NCBI GenBank assembly: GCA_016929205.1
Contig: JAFGJF010000568.1
Span: forward strand, 1-39,718
Length of the DNA stretch: 39,718 bases
Source of the DNA: Anaerolineae bacterium
GTDB lineage: Bacteria > Chloroflexota > Anaerolineae > JAFGEY01
Direction of reading: 5' to 3'
Part shown: piece after piece, positions 7,579 through 16,263 of the stretch
Layout: each line of letters begins with the position of its first letter
Position numbering within the stretch: the first letter of the stretch is position 1
Translations under genes and position numbers: made by a program
The notes under the pieces: generated by a model
Seen by the model: the letters and a program-made list of their open reading frames with translations, nothing else
Database searches by the model: none
Told to the model about the DNA's origin: nothing

Positions 7579-7740
7579 CAGGGGCAGCGCAACGCCCAGC
7601 CCTGGTACAAGTTGTTCGACCTACTCGGAAGAACCGGTGGTGCTGCGCGTGTGCTGTCAGACGTGGTTGCCTGACGACGATGATCACATACCAGCCTCCG
7701 GTCCTCCGGAAGGCTGGCCTTTGTTTAGGCCAATCTTTTT
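7579..7740 (+). ncRNA. Second structured leader segment before citrate synthase
   Basis: Three successive hairpins fill this part of the leader: CAGGG (7579-7583) with CCCTG (7600-7604), enclosing GCG/CGC; GTCAG (7656-7660) with CTGAC (7671-7675); and a terminator-like stem CCAGCCTCCGG (7691-7701) with CCGGAAGGCTGG (7706-7717), one bulged base, followed by CCTTTGTTTAGG. The last hairpin ends in the same TTTGTTTAG as the first leader's terminator. A TACAAT at 7567-7572 could be a -10 box but has no good -35. Function unknown; 7741-7825 up to the citrate synthase Shine-Dalgarno shows nothing further. Confidence 0.4.
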
Positions 7741-7825
7741 AACCTGATCCTTGGGCTCTCGCACAAACCTGCCGACAACGCACGATTTGGCTGAGCCGCC
7801 TCTTACCAAAACAAAGGAGAACAAG

Positions 7826-8983
7826 ATGGCAACCGAAATCAAGTCAGGACTGGAAGGTGTTGTAGTATCAGAGAGCAAAATCTGTCACATCGATGGCGAA
7901 GCTGGAACGCTGACCTATCGAGGCGTCGACATTGGCGATCTCGGTCGATATGCTACGTACGAAGAAACCATTTATCTGCTCTGGTATGACAGACTGCCTA
8001 CCCAGGATGAACTGGATGCATTCAATGCCAAACTGGTGCAAGAACGAGACGTCAATGGCAGCATATGGCGGATCCTGAGCTGTCTGCCGCGCCGCGCGCA
8101 GCCGATGGAGGCGCTGCGCACCACGGTCTCGGCGATCGCGGCCTACGACCCGGACGTATACAATTACGAACACGAGGCCAACCTGAATAAAGCAACCCGG
8201 CTCACGGTGCGATTGCCGATCGTCGTCGCCGATTATTACCATTTTTTGAGGGATGAAAAGCCGATCCTGCCCAACCCTGACCTCGGACACGCAGCCAACT
8301 TTTTGTATATGCTGCGCGGCAAAGAGGCTTCAGCACTTGAGGTAAAGGCGCTTAATATGGCTATGGTGTTGATGGCCGATCACGATTTCAATGCCTCTAC
8401 TTTTGCCGCGCGTGTGACCGCTTCTACGTTGTCGGATCTTTATTCGGCGATCACGACCGCCATTGGCACGCTAAAGGGACCGCTGCATGGTGGCGCTAAC
8501 CAACGCGCAATGGAAATGCTGCTTGAAATTGGCAGTGTCGACAAGGTCGAAGCCTACATCGACGCCGAGCTGGCAGCCAAAAGACGGATTATGGGGTTTG
8601 GCCACCGCGTCTATCGCAAGAGTGCCGACCCGCGTTCAGCTTATTTGAAAGAGATGCTCTACGAGTTGTGCACCGAAATAGGCAATATGCACTTTTACAA
8701 CCTCGCTACCGCCGTCGCGGAAAGTGTCGAAGCCAAGAAAAACCTCTTTCCGAACGTCGACTTTTATACCGCGCCACTGTTGTACCTGCTGGACATTCCT
8801 CTCGATTTGTTCACGCCCGTCTTTGCGATCAGCCGCATCGCCGGGTGGACGACACACATTATGGAACAATACGAGCACAACCGGCTCTTCCGTCCAATAT
8901 GCGCTTACACCGGACCGGAAAGCGTGCCATATTTGCCCATTGCAGACCGGGTTCAGAGACACGCAGTGGCACAAACGACGTAA
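7826..8983 (+). CDS. gltA: Citrate synthase (type II-like, 385 residues)
   Basis: Condenses oxaloacetate and acetyl-CoA to citrate, the entry step of the TCA cycle, in the cytoplasm. The three catalytic residues of the family are visible: His221 in GPLHGGANQ, His260 in GFGHRVY and Asp312 in NVDFYTAP. The substrate-binding DHDFNASTF block (around His186) is also present. Length is typical of the short bacterial enzymes that include 2-methylcitrate synthases, and substrate choice cannot be decided from sequence alone; the isocitrate dehydrogenase gene that follows favours a TCA role. ATG 7826 is chosen because AAAGGAG sits 6 bases upstream; the open frame extends further 5' into the leader. Expression is probably controlled by the leader RNA with two terminator-like hairpins. 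Confidence 0.95.
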   Translation: MATEIKSGLEGVVVSESKICHIDGEAGTLTYRGVDIGDLGRYATYEETIYLLWYDRLPTQDELDAFNAKLVQERDVNGSIWRILSCLPRRAQPMEALRTTVSAIAAYDPDVYNYEHEANLNKATRLTVRLPIVVADYYHFLRDEKPILPNPDLGHAANFLYMLRGKEASALEVKALNMAMVLMADHDFNASTFAARVTASTLSDLYSAITTAIGTLKGPLHGGANQRAMEMLLEIGSVDKVEAYIDAELAAKRRIMGFGHRVYRKSADPRSAYLKEMLYELCTEIGNMHFYNLATAVAESVEAKKNLFPNVDFYTAPLLYLLDIPLDLFTPVFAISRIAGWTTHIMEQYEHNRLFRPICAYTGPESVPYLPIADRVQRHAVAQTT

Positions 8984-9060
8984 ATGAGACAAACGTGATG
9001 ATGAAGCAGCGTTCGGAGATCGAACGCTGCCAAATCAAGTTGGAAAAAGGAGGATGGACA

Positions 9061-10083
9061 ATGACCTATCGCATCACACTCATCCCTGGCGACGGCATCG
9101 GTCCAGAAGTAACCGACGCAATGCGGCGTGTCTTGGAAGCAACCGGCCTGCACTTCGACTGGGAAGTACAGGAAGCTGGCGCCGATGTGATGGATAAGTA
9201 CGGCACGCCATTGCCCCAAGCCGTACTCGATTCGGTGCGAGCGAACAAAATTGCGATCAAGGGGCCGATCACCACGCCGCTGGGCAGTGGATTTCGCAGT
9301 GTAAACGTGGCGATTCGTAAAGCGCTTGATCTCTATGCCAATCTTCGTCCGGCGCGTTACCTGCCCGGCACGCGCAGCCGTTACCAGGACGTCGACCTGG
9401 TCGTGGTCCGCGAGAATACCGAAGGGCTTTACGCCGGCATCGAACACGACGTGATACCCGACCAGGCAGCAGAAGCGATCAGGGTGATCACCCGTGCCGG
9501 CAGCGCGCGTATAGTGCGCTTTGCGTTCGAATATGCGCGCGCCAATGGCCGAAAAACGGTCACTGCTGTGCACAAAGCTAATATCCTCAAACTAACCGAT
9601 GGGCTGTTCCTGCGCGTAGCACAAGAGATCGCCCAAGAGTATACCGATATTGAGTTTAATGACCGCATCGTTGACAATATGTGCATGCAGTTGGTGCAAC
9701 GACCAGAGGAATACGACGTACTGGTCTGCCCTAACCTGTTCGGCGACATCGTCAGCGATTTGTGCTCGGGATTGGTTGGCGGCCTGGGAATGGCTCCGGG
9801 AGCCAACATTGGCGCCGAACTGGCTGTATTCGAACCGGTACACGGTTCTGCTCCCAAGTATGCCGGGCAGAACAAGGTCAACCCCACCGCAACGATCCTC
9901 AGCGGGGCTTTGATGTTGCGCCACCTGAACGAGATCGCAGCCGCGCAGCGCGTCGAAGACGCGGTGGCAGCAGTCATCGCCACAGGTCGTGACGTAACGT
10001 ATGACCTCAAACCCACGCGCGACGATCCGACAGCCGTCGGCACGAGTGAAATGGCAGATGCCATCATCGAAGCAATGCAATAG
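9061..10083 (+). CDS. icd: Isocitrate dehydrogenase, short IDH3/IPMDH-like form
   Basis: A 340-residue member of the beta-decarboxylating dehydrogenase family that oxidises isocitrate to 2-oxoglutarate. PGDGIGPEV at the N-terminus, the phosphorylation-loop type [25 protein letters not shown], the [13 protein letters not shown] block and the metal-binding [10 protein letters not shown] argue for isocitrate rather than isopropylmalate. Coenzyme preference is mixed. HGSAPKY (Lys266, Tyr267) and Tyr314 correspond to NADP determinants of the E. coli enzyme (Lys344, Tyr345, Tyr391), but the Arg395 position is Pro318, and the overall size is that of NAD-dependent forms. The start is set by AAAGGAGG just upstream of ATG 9061. 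It lies 77 bases after citrate synthase, in one transcription unit closed by the terminator at 10093. Confidence 0.93.
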   Translation: MTYRITLIPGDGIGPEVTDAMRRVLEATGLHFDWEVQEAGADVMDKYGTPLPQAVLDSVRANKIAIKGPITTPLGSGFRSVNVAIRKALDLYANLRPARYLPGTRSRYQDVDLVVVRENTEGLYAGIEHDVIPDQAAEAIRVITRAGSARIVRFAFEYARANGRKTVTAVHKANILKLTDGLFLRVAQEIAQEYTDIEFNDRIVDNMCMQLVQRPEEYDVLVCPNLFGDIVSDLCSGLVGGLGMAPGANIGAELAVFEPVHGSAPKYAGQNKVNPTATILSGALMLRHLNEIAAAQRVEDAVAAVIATGRDVTYDLKPTRDDPTAVGTSEMADAIIEAMQ

Positions 10084-10092
10084 TCACACAAC

Positions 10093-10127
10093 AAAAGGGC
10101 GGCTCGCTGGGCCGCCCTTTTTGTTTT
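10093..10127 (+). terminator. Strong intrinsic terminator, probably bidirectional
   Basis: AAAAGGGCGGC (10093-10103) pairs with GCCGCCCTTTT (10111-10121) around a 7-base loop, followed by further T residues. It ends the citrate synthase-isocitrate dehydrogenase unit. Read from the other strand the same stem is followed by TTTTGTTG, and valS ends 36 bases away, so it can serve both converging units. Confidence 0.9.
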
Positions 10128-10163
10128 CCGGTTGGGGCAATCTTGGCTGCAGAACTGTATGGA

Positions 10164-12881
10164 CTACAGGTCGTTCAATTGCTGCAAGCGTGTTTTCAAT
10201 TTTGACCACTGCTCACGCAGTGCATCGCGTTTCTCTTGCTCGCGCTGTACCACGTGCTCGGGCGCTTTGGAGAGAAAATCCGAATTGCGCAGCCGAATTT
10301 CAGACTCGGCGATACGTTGCGTCAGGTCTTCCATCTCGACCGCGATACGCGTTCGTTCGGCATCGAGATCGATCACGTCACCCAGCGGCAAATAGGTTTC
10401 CACACCACCCTCGATTAACGTCAGGGCCTGGGCCGGCTTTTCAGCCAGCGATCTGGCAATGGTCACCCGCTTCTCATCAAGGTAAGCAAGATTACAGAGC
10501 ACATCTTGATACATCTTGAAAAAGTCGAGACGATCGCCGACCACGAGCGCAGCGGAAATGCGTTTACCGGCCTGGATATTGTATTCTGCGCGTGCGTTAC
10601 GAATCCCACGCACCACCGCCATCAAGGACTCGAGCAGCGTTTCCGCTTCCTCATCAACCCAACCCTCTTGCGGCCAAGAAGCAACGATCAAGGCCGGGGC
10701 ATCGTGCGGCAGAGATTGCCACAACGTTTCGGTGACAAAGGGCATAAACGGATGCAGCAGCCGCAACGAACGTTCCAGCACATAAACCAGGACCTGACGC
10801 GCCGCGTTTTGTTCGCGAATATCATTGCTGCGCAGGCGCGTCTTGCACATCTCGATGTACCAGTCACAGTACTCGTTCCACAAGAACTCTTGGATCTGGC
10901 GACCTGCCTCGCCGAACTGGTAGGTTTCCATAAGGCGATTTACGTCTGCCACCAGGCGGTTGCTACGGCTGATGATCCACTTGTCCATCAACGATTGTGT
11001 AGCCAGATCCCACGTTCCTTGTCCGGCTTGAATAGTCATCCCCAGGCTGGCGAGCACAAAACGCGTCGCATTCCAGATCTTGTTGGCAAAGTTGCGCGCA
11101 GCCTCGATACGGCTCGGTGACAACTTGGCATCGTTGCCGGGCGTACTGCTCGTCACCAGAGCAAACCGCAGCGCATCGCAGCCGTGTTCGTGGATCACGT
11201 TCAAGGGGTCGTATTTTTCCGCATCCGGTAACGACTTGGATATTTTTTGCCCTTGCTCATTGCGAACCAGGCCGTGCAGATAGACGGTGTGGAAAGGCAC
11301 CTCGCCGGTAAACTCGATCCCCAGCATAATCATCCGGGCGACCCAGAAAAAGAGGATATCGTACCCGGTTTCCAATACCGAGGTCGGATAATAGTATCTG
11401 AAATCAGAACTGTCCTCAGGCCAACCCAGCGTGCTAAAAGGCCACAGGCCCGATGAAAACCAGGTATCCAGGACGTCCGGATCCTGTTCCAGGTTCTTAC
11501 TTTTGCACTTGACACACTGCGCGGGGTCCTCTAGCGCGGCAAACTCTTGGCCACAATCCCGGCAATACCACACCGGAATGCGATGCCCCCACCATAGCTG
11601 GCGGCTGATACACCAGTCACGGATGTTTTCCATCCAGTTAAAATACACTTTTTCAAAACGCTCGGGGACGATCTTGATCTTGCCGTCACGCACGGCCTGG
11701 ATCGCTGGATCGGCCAGCGGCTTGATCTTGACAAACCACTGCGTCGAAATCCGAGGCTCAATGATTGTGTGACAACGCTGGCAGTGTCCCACCGAATGAG
11801 CATAATCCTCGATCTCTAGCAGCACGCCGGCCGCCTTTAGATCGGCGACAATGTTTTTGCGGCACTCAAAACGTTCCTGGCCTGCATAAGGTCCGGCATT
11901 TTCGCTCATAATGCCCACGTCATTGATCACATCGATCTCGGCCAGATTGTGCCGTTTGCCGATCTCGTAATCCGTGGGATCGTGCGCTGGCGTCACCTTG
12001 ACCGCGCCGGTGCCAAATTCTCGATCGACCACGTCATCGGCAACGATCGGGATCTCGCGCTCTACTCCTGGCAGAACGACTGTCGTCCCTATCAGGTGAC
12101 GGAATCGATCGTCTTCTGGATGAACGGCTACGGCCGAATCGCCCAACAGCGTCTCCGGACGCGTTGTTGCTACGGTGATGAATACCGTTGCTCCTTTGCA
12201 CCACTTGGGGTCAGGCCACGGTACCTGCGGACCTTTCCACGCCCCGGCAATCACTGGATAGCGGATGTGCCACAGGTGTGACGCTTCCTCTTCGTGCTCG
12301 ACCTCTAGATCCGAGACCGCCGTGCCACATCGCGGGCACCAGTTTACCAGATAGGTTCCCCGGTAAATCAGTTTCTTTTCATACAAGCGCACAAAAGCGG
12401 TGCGCACGGCGCGGCTTAGGCCCTCATCCAGCGTAAACCGTTCGCGCTTCCAATCGCAACTCACACCCAGGCGACGGTGCTGGTCGTCGATACGTTTGTG
12501 GTATACTTGTTTCCATTCCCACACCCGTTCAATAAACTCTTCCCGCCCCAAGTCGGTACGCGTGATCCCTTCCTTGGCCAACTCGCGTTCGACCACATTT
12601 TGAGTGGCGATACCGGCGTGGTCTGCACCGGGAACCCACAACGTCGGATCATCGATCATCCGATGGTAGCGGATCATAATATCTTCAAGTGTCGCCGTAA
12701 TCGCATGCCCGAGGTGAAGCTGCCCAGTCACGTTTGGTGGCGGCATCGAAATCACAAACGGCTTTTTCCAGGGATGTGCCTTGGGTTCAAAATATCCCTT
12801 TTTCTCCCACCAATCATAGATGCGCTTTTCCACTTTATTTGGATCATAGTTCTTGGGCAAGGTAACATTCTTTGAGGGCAT
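10164..12881 (-). CDS. valS: Valine--tRNA ligase
   Basis: A 905-residue class I aminoacyl-tRNA synthetase that charges tRNA-Val and edits threonine. The HIGH motif is HLGH at 56-59 within PPPNVTGQLHLGH, and the KMSKS motif is KISKS at 546-550. The editing domain lies between (TRPETLLGDSAVAVHP at about 240-255, GTGAVKVTPAHDP at about 290-302). CRDCG/CVKC (440-459) may bind zinc. The last 65 residues form the charged coiled-coil tRNA arm. Length is normal. ATG 12881 is preceded by a GGAGAGAG Shine-Dalgarno. It is transcribed alone behind a T-box leader and converges on the TCA unit at a shared terminator. Confidence 0.97.
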   Translation of the reverse strand: MPSKNVTLPKNYDPNKVEKRIYDWWEKKGYFEPKAHPWKKPFVISMPPPNVTGQLHLGHAITATLEDIMIRYHRMIDDPTLWVPGADHAGIATQNVVERELAKEGITRTDLGREEFIERVWEWKQVYHKRIDDQHRRLGVSCDWKRERFTLDEGLSRAVRTAFVRLYEKKLIYRGTYLVNWCPRCGTAVSDLEVEHEEEASHLWHIRYPVIAGAWKGPQVPWPDPKWCKGATVFITVATTRPETLLGDSAVAVHPEDDRFRHLIGTTVVLPGVEREIPIVADDVVDREFGTGAVKVTPAHDPTDYEIGKRHNLAEIDVINDVGIMSENAGPYAGQERFECRKNIVADLKAAGVLLEIEDYAHSVGHCQRCHTIIEPRISTQWFVKIKPLADPAIQAVRDGKIKIVPERFEKVYFNWMENIRDWCISRQLWWGHRIPVWYCRDCGQEFAALEDPAQCVKCKSKNLEQDPDVLDTWFSSGLWPFSTLGWPEDSSDFRYYYPTSVLETGYDILFFWVARMIMLGIEFTGEVPFHTVYLHGLVRNEQGQKISKSLPDAEKYDPLNVIHEHGCDALRFALVTSSTPGNDAKLSPSRIEAARNFANKIWNATRFVLASLGMTIQAGQGTWDLATQSLMDKWIISRSNRLVADVNRLMETYQFGEAGRQIQEFLWNEYCDWYIEMCKTRLRSNDIREQNAARQVLVYVLERSLRLLHPFMPFVTETLWQSLPHDAPALIVASWPQEGWVDEEAETLLESLMAVVRGIRNARAEYNIQAGKRISAALVVGDRLDFFKMYQDVLCNLAYLDEKRVTIARSLAEKPAQALTLIEGGVETYLPLGDVIDLDAERTRIAVEMEDLTQRIAESEIRLRNSDFLSKAPEHVVQREQEKRDALREQWSKLKTRLQQLNDL

Positions 12882-12936
12882 GATGGACTCTCTCCGTCAA
12901 GTTGGCAGAACGCCAAGTAGTTGACCAAACTTTCGA

Positions 12937-12971
12937 CACAAAAACCCCTCTCATCGGCAAAGATGAGAGGG
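12937..12971 (-). terminator. T-box-controlled terminator before valS
   Basis: CCCTCTCATC pairs with GATGAGAGGG (12946-12955 with 12962-12971 on the plus coordinates), with a six-base loop and then GTTTTTGTG on the minus strand. The 5' arm is adjacent to the T-box core, as needed for terminator/antiterminator switching. Confidence 0.88.
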
Positions 12972-13085
12972 AGCGACTCACGTGGTACTACCTTGATTCG
13001 CACGCACCAAGGACGCACCCAACACCTGTAAAAAGCCCATGTGATCTGGCCGATCCGTCAAATCACCGCTTTTGTTTTAGCTTAC
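12937..13085 (-). promoter_or_regulatory. T-box riboswitch leader of valS
   Basis: On the minus strand the leader contains AAGGTAGTACCACG (12981-12994), the T-box antiterminator core that binds the uncharged tRNA 3' end. It is followed directly by a 10-bp terminator stem and T-run. This matches the known layout of T-box control of aminoacyl-tRNA synthetase genes, where uncharged tRNA-Val would favour read-through. The part before the T-box is short, about 90 nt. It shows one clear stem, AAAAGC/GCTTTT (outer) with GTGAT/ATCAC (inner), at roughly 13034-13075. I cannot point to a convincing GUN specifier codon in an internal loop, so the tRNA identity is inferred from the downstream gene. Confidence 0.85.
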
Positions 13086-13091
13086 AAGTGT

Positions 13092-13120
13092 ATTATACTC
13101 GTTTCAAAAAAGAGTGTCAA
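13092..13120 (-). promoter_or_regulatory. Perfect consensus promoter of the valS leader
   Basis: Minus strand TTGACA (13115-13120), 17-base spacer, TATAAT (13092-13097). Both hexamers match the sigma-70 consensus exactly. Start of transcription expected near 13085. Confidence 0.92.
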
Positions 13121-13149
13121 GGCATTGACTCACAGGGAAATGGTCACAA

Positions 13150-13179
13150 TTGTCTGAAACGGCCATCCTGAGGTATAAT
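13150..13179 (+). promoter_or_regulatory. Promoter of murE
   Basis: TTGTCT (13150-13155), an 18-base spacer, TATAAT (13174-13179). It lies 27 bases before the murE start region and is divergent from the valS promoter, with about 30 bases between the two -35 boxes. Confidence 0.75.
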
Positions 13180-13206
13180 CAAGCTATACGAAAAGAGGAG
13201 CGTATG

Positions 13207-14775
13207 ATGATCTTGCAGCAGCTTTTGACTGACTTGGTTTCCTACGGCCTGATTGGCGACGCGATGACGCCGATCGCTGGCCTTGCCTTCGACTCGCGAA
13301 AGGTGCAAAAAGGCTATTTGTTTGTGGCCATCGCTGGCAAGGAAACAGATGGGCACCAATTCATCGGCAGCGCTATCGAAAACGGCGCAGTCGCCGTGAT
13401 CGGCGAACGATCACGGCGTGAACTCGCCATTCCCGATCGTATCGCCTATATTCAGGTGCCAGACAGCCGACAAACACTTGCTGCGCTCGCCGCCGCCTGG
13501 TACGACCACCCAGGCCGCAAGATGACCGTCATTGGGGTCACGGGTACCGATGGCAAAACCACTACGGTCAACCTGATCCAGTCCATTATGGCCGCTGCCG
13601 GGCACAAGACGGGCATGATCAGCACAGTGAACGCCTTGATCGGCAACCACTACCAGGACACAGGTCTGCACGTCACCACACCCGATGCGCTACAAGTCCA
13701 GTCGCTACTGGCACAAATGGTCCAAGCAGGTACAGAGATAGCCATTCTGGAAACGACCTCACACGGCCTGGCACAGCACCGCGTCTCAGACGCTGAATTT
13801 GACGTTGCTGTGGTAACCAATATTACCCACGAGCACCTCGACTATCACGGCTCGTGGGAGCAGTACTGTGCAGACAAAGCCAGGCTGTTCCATATGCTTT
13901 CTACTTCTATACGAAAACCGGGCACGCCCAAATGCGCCGTCCTGAACGTCGACGACCAATCTTTTGCCCACTTGAAACCGATTCCGGCCGACATCTATGT
14001 GACCTATGGCCTTGAACGCCCGGCCGACGTTACCGCTTCCAACCTCGCGATCGCGGACGGAAAACGGATCTTTACCGTCAACGCACCGCAAACCGAGTTC
14101 GATATTTCTAGCGCCCTGACCGAACGGTTTAACGTCTATAACATCCTTGCGGCGGTCTCTGCCACGCTGGCCCTGAATGTCCCCATTGAAGCAATTCAAA
14201 AAGGTGTAGCCAACCTTGAACTGGTCATCGGGCGAATGGAGCGCATTGACGAAGGGCAAGATTTTACGGCCATCGTTGACTTTGCCCATACACCAAACGG
14301 ACTGCAGCGCGCGCTGGAAAGCCTGCGCCCCCAGACTGACGGCAAGCTCATCGCCGTGTTTGGGTCCGCCGGGCTGCGCGATGTGTACAAGCGTGAAATG
14401 ATGGGGCGTGTCAGCGGACGCCTGGCCGACGTTACCGTGATCACAGCCGAAGACCCCCGCACCGAAGCATTGGATACGATCATTGATCAGATCGCTCAAG
14501 GATGTGAAGCAGAAGGTGCCCGAGAAGGCACAGGCTACTTTTGCGTTCCCGACCGCTCAGAAGCCATTGCCTTTGCCGTGAGCCTGGCTCGACCGGGCGA
14601 CATCGTGGTCACGTGTGGCAAGGCACACGAAAAATCGATGTGCTTTGGAAGCACCGAGTACCCGTGGAGCGAGCACCAGGCACTGCGGGCCGCGCTATTG
14701 ACCAAGTTGGGACGTCCAGGCGAGATTGTTATGCCCAAGCTGCCGACGTCGCCGGCCAAACGCGCCAAATCATAG
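13207..14775 (+). CDS. murE: UDP-N-acetylmuramoyl-tripeptide synthetase (MurE)
   Basis: Adds the third amino acid to UDP-MurNAc-L-Ala-D-Glu in cytoplasmic peptidoglycan synthesis. The 522-residue protein has the N-terminal uridine-binding domain (DSRKVQKGYLFVA), the ATP loop VTGTDGKTTT at 111-120, the NITHEHLDYHGS block and the C-terminal ligase domain with VDFAHTPNGL and GSAGLRD. The residue that selects the diamino acid sits in the DNPR block of DAP enzymes; here it reads EDPR (AEDPRTE), so the amino acid added is open. Start choice: GAGGAG at 13195-13200 is 6 bases from ATG 13207 and only 3 from ATG 13204. It has its own promoter and is followed closely by the PrsW-like gene. Confidence 0.94.
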   Translation: MILQQLLTDLVSYGLIGDAMTPIAGLAFDSRKVQKGYLFVAIAGKETDGHQFIGSAIENGAVAVIGERSRRELAIPDRIAYIQVPDSRQTLAALAAAWYDHPGRKMTVIGVTGTDGKTTTVNLIQSIMAAAGHKTGMISTVNALIGNHYQDTGLHVTTPDALQVQSLLAQMVQAGTEIAILETTSHGLAQHRVSDAEFDVAVVTNITHEHLDYHGSWEQYCADKARLFHMLSTSIRKPGTPKCAVLNVDDQSFAHLKPIPADIYVTYGLERPADVTASNLAIADGKRIFTVNAPQTEFDISSALTERFNVYNILAAVSATLALNVPIEAIQKGVANLELVIGRMERIDEGQDFTAIVDFAHTPNGLQRALESLRPQTDGKLIAVFGSAGLRDVYKREMMGRVSGRLADVTVITAEDPRTEALDTIIDQIAQGCEAEGAREGTGYFCVPDRSEAIAFAVSLARPGDIVVTCGKAHEKSMCFGSTEYPWSEHQALRAALLTKLGRPGEIVMPKLPTSPAKRAKS

Positions 14776-14783
14776 GACGAGTT

Positions 14784-16178
14784 GTGATAGAACTCAATCC
14801 GGCCAACAGCGATCCGACCTATTGGATGTGCGCCCGTTGCGGGCAATATAATCCTGCCAACGAATTAAAATGCCTCTTTTGCGGTGCCCCTGTTGCCCAA
14901 AAGGATGTGCTTGTCTGCCATTGTACGAGATGCGGGCAATTGTTTCCGCTTTCAGCCGAGCACTGTCCCCGGTGCGGCGAAACAGGAAGCACATTGACTT
15001 GCACACCGACAACCGTACAGACCACATCGCGAGAGCCTGGCTTCTGGGCTCAACTTGGTCATGTTTTGCTGATTGCCCTCGGCGGGTTGATGGTTTTGGC
15101 CGGGCTGGGTCTGGGCGTGCTATTGCTGTTTATCAAAGGCACGATCCCAGAGCGTACATTGTTCATCACATTGATCTTGATCGGCATCGTTTTCATCGTC
15201 CAGAGTTGGCGCGCACTCGATCCCGCCCGCTGGAAAGCATCTACCAAACTACCTTCCTTGTGGATCTGGGTTGGATGGATGGTATTGGCATGGTCTTGCG
15301 GTGTCTTGATCACAACCGTGTTTCCGCAAAGCGTCCCCTGGCTACTACCTCCAGCGATCGTGCTCGGGGCATTACTGCCTTCGTTGATGTTTCTATCGGC
15401 CAGCTTGGACGGACTTTTTTCTCCTGCAGAACGCAAGCCACTGCTCATGCAGATTGGGCCGCGACACATCGTCACCCTGACCTTTGCCCTGTCAGCGACA
15501 TTCTCGACCACTTGTGCGATCGTTGTGGAAGGCATTACGACAGGGATTGTGGGATTGGCGATGGTCGTTTTCGCCTACCTTTCCGGCGACACAAAAAGTT
15601 ATGAATTTCTCGTCAGCGCCATCGACGAACCGGCATTCTTGGGCAGCCTTGAACAAATGATTGTCTCGTCACCGTTGATCCTGGTTGGACTGGGATCGAT
15701 CCTGGTCGTCCTGGCACCGCTCATCGAAGAGACGCTCAAGGGGATACCGCTGCTGGCGTTTGTCTGGCCAAAAAGCAGGCAAAATGAACGGCTCGCGGTT
15801 TTGCTCGGAGTGGCAGGCGGCGTAGGATTTGCCTTTGCCGAGAACATTGGTTACATCAGCGTTTGGGCAGAAGAATGGGCGCTGATCTTTTGGTTTCGCG
15901 TTGGGGCTGCCGTGATGCACGGTGCTGCCAGCGGATTCGTCGGCAGAGGGTGGTATCGTGCAATCGCACAGAAACGATGGCTGATGGCCATTGGGGATTT
16001 TAGCAAAGGATTAGGCATTCATGCCTTGTGGAACCTGTTGGCGCTGTTGATCGGATGGTTCAGCTACAAGGGGATGCAAGAAGGCATCCTGTTTAGCATC
16101 GTCGCGGGGTTAATGCCGCTGGCGGCGCTGTTTACTGTTATGGCCCGATGGGGCATCTGGGTTAGCGCAAAAGAGTGA
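14784..16178 (+). CDS. Zinc-ribbon PrsW-family intramembrane metalloprotease-like protein
   Basis: A 464-residue membrane protein with two N-terminal zinc ribbons: CARC/CLFC (Cys16, 19, 30, 33) and CTRC/CPRC (Cys47, 50, 61, 64). About ten membrane segments follow. The second half carries the PrsW pattern: IEETLKG (EExxK), GFAFAENIGY (E and N), then VMHGAASGF and GIHALWNLLA (two His). In the family these charged residues bind metal and cut membrane-bound anti-sigma factors. No anti-sigma gene is present here, so the substrate is unknown. GTG 14784 is taken as start; it follows the murE stop by 8 bases with GGACGAG ahead. It is probably co-transcribed with murE. Confidence 0.82.
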   Translation: MIELNPANSDPTYWMCARCGQYNPANELKCLFCGAPVAQKDVLVCHCTRCGQLFPLSAEHCPRCGETGSTLTCTPTTVQTTSREPGFWAQLGHVLLIALGGLMVLAGLGLGVLLLFIKGTIPERTLFITLILIGIVFIVQSWRALDPARWKASTKLPSLWIWVGWMVLAWSCGVLITTVFPQSVPWLLPPAIVLGALLPSLMFLSASLDGLFSPAERKPLLMQIGPRHIVTLTFALSATFSTTCAIVVEGITTGIVGLAMVVFAYLSGDTKSYEFLVSAIDEPAFLGSLEQMIVSSPLILVGLGSILVVLAPLIEETLKGIPLLAFVWPKSRQNERLAVLLGVAGGVGFAFAENIGYISVWAEEWALIFWFRVGAAVMHGAASGFVGRGWYRAIAQKRWLMAIGDFSKGLGIHALWNLLALLIGWFSYKGMQEGILFSIVAGLMPLAALFTVMARWGIWVSAKE

Positions 16179-16216
16179 ACATAATGTTTGGCGTGTTTCC
16201 CTTACATAACAGAATA

Positions 16217-16225
16217 TGGTATAAT
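16217..16225 (+). promoter_or_regulatory. Extended -10 promoter
   Basis: TGGTATAAT fits an extended -10 element (TGn followed by a perfect TATAAT) in the 85-base gap after the PrsW-like gene. No good -35 at 16 to 18 bases is present. It would serve the small ORF, the TPR gene and perhaps maf. Confidence 0.6.
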
Positions 16226-16263
16226 CAAGATACGGGTAGTTTGTTTTGTGGAGCGCACAAGCT

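Noticed and set aside
7635..7650. GGTGGTGCTGCGCG resembling a T-box core before citrate synthase.
   Set aside because: The ACC of UGGNACC is missing, no specifier stem can be seen, and the gene is not amino-acid related. The genuine T-box in this window (valS) shows the core clearly.
7433..7747. Open frame of 104 codons across the citrate synthase leader.
   Set aside because: It runs through both structured RNA segments, has no Shine-Dalgarno and no recognisable protein features.
16188..16193. TTGGCG as a -35 box for the TATAAT at 16220.
   Set aside because: The spacer would be 26 bases. The extended -10 (TGn) explains the site better.
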